A DNA stretch of 63,685 nucleotides from Planctomycetota bacterium (GTDB lineage Bacteria; Planctomycetota; Phycisphaerae; UBA1845), in contig JAJRWX010000047.1 of the NCBI GenBank assembly GCA_024276605.1, positions 1 to 63,685 on the forward strand. Direction: 5' to 3'. Shown in pieces: positions 62,577 through 63,685 of the stretch (position 1 is the first letter of the stretch; each line of letters begins with the position of its first letter). Position numbers and translations under genes: made by a program. The notes below the pieces were generated by a model. It ran no database searches. It was not told the origin of the DNA and was given only the letters and a program-made list of their open reading frames with translations.

Positions 62577-63685
62577 TCACGGTGAAATCAAAGGCAACAC
62601 GAAAAATGGGTTAACGAACGTTCTTGCTTCCCCAACGTCCGTCAATACCACACGACCACTTTTATCTACGTCATATACATTACCAATTGGTACCAACATA
62701 AACGGATTTACATTGGTCCGTATCGTCGTAACGTCGGTCAGTATTGTCTTACGGTCTGCATCAACATTGCCCGCAAGAATACCTATATAAAACACAGCAT
62801 TACCACCTGGATTCGTTTCACCACTTGGCAGAACCAACGGATTCCCCGTCAGCTCACCATCCACAGCCACGCCACCCGATGACACCTGCAACGAATCCAT
62901 AGTGACACCCAGCCAACGGTTCACGATATGATTATCGATAATCACAATCGAAACCTCGGTAAATCCACCAGCATCCACAGCCGTAACGGAAATCGCCGTA
63001 GCCACATTCGCCACCGGGGTGAAAACAGTCCCTGCATCCGTCGTCCAATCAAACTGAAAAGCGGCTGCAGGCGTCGTCGCAAACTGAACTAAACCGTCAA
63101 AGATAATTCGAATCCCTGTAATACCCCGCACATAATTGGTAATGTTGTTCACCGTCGCCACGGATCCATTAGCTAGGAATGAATAACTCGGGTCTGGAGC
63201 ATCACTAAATTTGCCGGAATAAAACAGCTCGATATTGCTGATTCGTGTAGCAGGAATGCACGCATCGCCAATTTCATCACAAAGCAAAGGTACACATGGA
63301 TCGCCGGCTGATTGGCAATCCAACGTCGCATCACAGAATTCCGTACCGTCACAGAACAAACCGTTGTCAGCGCAATTCAAATCGTTAGTCGTAAACACAC
63401 ATGTTCCAGCTACGCAGGTATCATCCGTACAACCAACGCCGTCAGTGCAATCCGTATCGATCACACACTCATCACATACGTTCGTCGTCTCGTTACAGAA
63501 CGTACCAGCCAAACAAGGATCACCGGTACTTTGACAATCCAACGTCGCATCACAGAATTCCGTACCATCGCAGAACAGGCCGTTGTCGGCGCAGTTGAGA
63601 TCGTTAGTCGTAAACACACACGTACCAGCTACGCAGGTGTCGTCCGTGCAACCGACCAGATCGTCACAGTCCGTATCGATCACAC
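62577..63685 (-). CDS. C-terminal part of another CTDC-repeat protein, cut by the window edge
   Basis: 369 codons visible; the frame is open at the window end. The first 145 residues hold two CTDC units of the VIDTDC type, nearly identical to each other. A beta-rich domain follows (ISNIELFYSGKFSD, GIRIIFDG, WLGVTMDSLQVSS), about 150 residues. The tail has two dockerin-like halves (GNVDADRKTILTDVTTIRTNV and VYDVDKSGRVVLTDVGEARTFV), each with calcium-loop Asp residues, ending PLISP. It is upstream of and in the same direction as its two relatives. Confidence 0.85.
   Translation of the reverse strand, partial: VIDTDCDDLVGCTDDTCVAGTCVFTTNDLNCADNGLFCDGTEFCDATLDCQSTGDPCLAGTFCNETTNVCDECVIDTDCTDGVGCTDDTCVAGTCVFTTNDLNCADNGLFCDGTEFCDATLDCQSAGDPCVPLLCDEIGDACIPATRISNIELFYSGKFSDAPDPSYSFLANGSVATVNNITNYVRGITGIRIIFDGLVQFATTPAAAFQFDWTTDAGTVFTPVANVATAISVTAVDAGGFTEVSIVIIDNHIVNRWLGVTMDSLQVSSGGVAVDGELTGNPLVLPSGETNPGGNAVFYIGILAGNVDADRKTILTDVTTIRTNVNPFMLVPIGNVYDVDKSGRVVLTDVGEARTFVNPFFVLPLISP

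Noticed and set aside
48487-63685. Cellulosome locus because of dockerin-like tails
   Set aside because: No cohesin domains or glycoside hydrolases are present. Dockerin-like tails are common in planctomycete surface proteins and likely serve another anchoring or calcium-binding role.

Overview
The window looks like a chromosomal segment of a planctomycete (phylum Planctomycetota); this is an inference from gene content, not from a marker gene. Supporting signs are giant exported proteins made of Cys/Asp-rich CTDC repeats, thrombospondin type-3 repeats and dockerin-like tails, an FHA protein / membrane Ser-Thr kinase / ECF sigma factor cluster, a rhodanese plus MauE/DoxX pair, and several very short exported Cys-containing proteins. 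Housekeeping genes are scattered singly or in short operons with ordinary ATGA-type overlaps.

Layout. 1-140: end of an upstream ORF and what looks like the right end of an IS21-type element. 661-4965 (-): exported multidomain protein with a c-type haem motif embedded among calcium-type repeats. 5737-6964 (+): rhodanese and MauE/DoxX membrane protein. 7104-8734 (+): aspartate aminotransferase and a DUF1569-like protein. 8938-11016 (+): exported S9 peptidase, facing murQ (-). 12363-18084 (+): small conserved protein, FHA protein, kinase, ECF sigma factor. 18204-20347 (-): small protein, P-loop/deoxyribosyltransferase-like fusion, CAP-domain protein. 20612-26724 (-): complete RND efflux operon (pump, adaptor, outer-membrane factor). 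27067-29199 (-): comM and a flavin-reductase-like protein. 29351-30340: cluster of palindromic repeats. 30471-34038 (-): rsmJ, tadA, arsenate-reductase-like protein, TSP3 lipoprotein. 34478 (+): ispF. 35176-37142 (-): PerR-type regulator and dihaem peroxidase, with a Fur/PerR-type box just upstream. 37535-40745 (+): cysS, purE, mtnA. 40957-41809 (+): three tiny exported proteins. 42084-48322: radical SAM protein (+), then SGNH protein, methyltransferase and large membrane protein (-), probably envelope-related. 48487-63685 (-): three tandem related genes for CTDC-repeat exported proteins.

The most striking region is 48487-61566. It is one continuous reading frame of about 4,360 codons: signal peptide, two beta-sandwich domains, about 48 CTDC units (basic unit 73 residues, 12 Cys, 219 bp), shorter CTDC units, and a dockerin-like tail. 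A single in-frame amber codon at 58201-58203 interrupts it. The array has an exact higher-order architecture: landmark units recur at offsets of 1,233 bp and 4,074 bp, so it grew by nested segmental duplication. The position matching the amber codon in the other 4,074-bp copy is a sense codon. TAG is used as an ordinary stop by other genes here, so codon reassignment is unlikely; the break is a real truncation, a readthrough site, or an assembly/sequencing error.

The second most interesting item is the PerR-like regulator: all five regulatory-metal ligand positions known from Bacillus PerR are present at the same spacing, it overlaps a dihaem peroxidase gene, and a 13/15 match to the Fur box lies 24 bp before its start.
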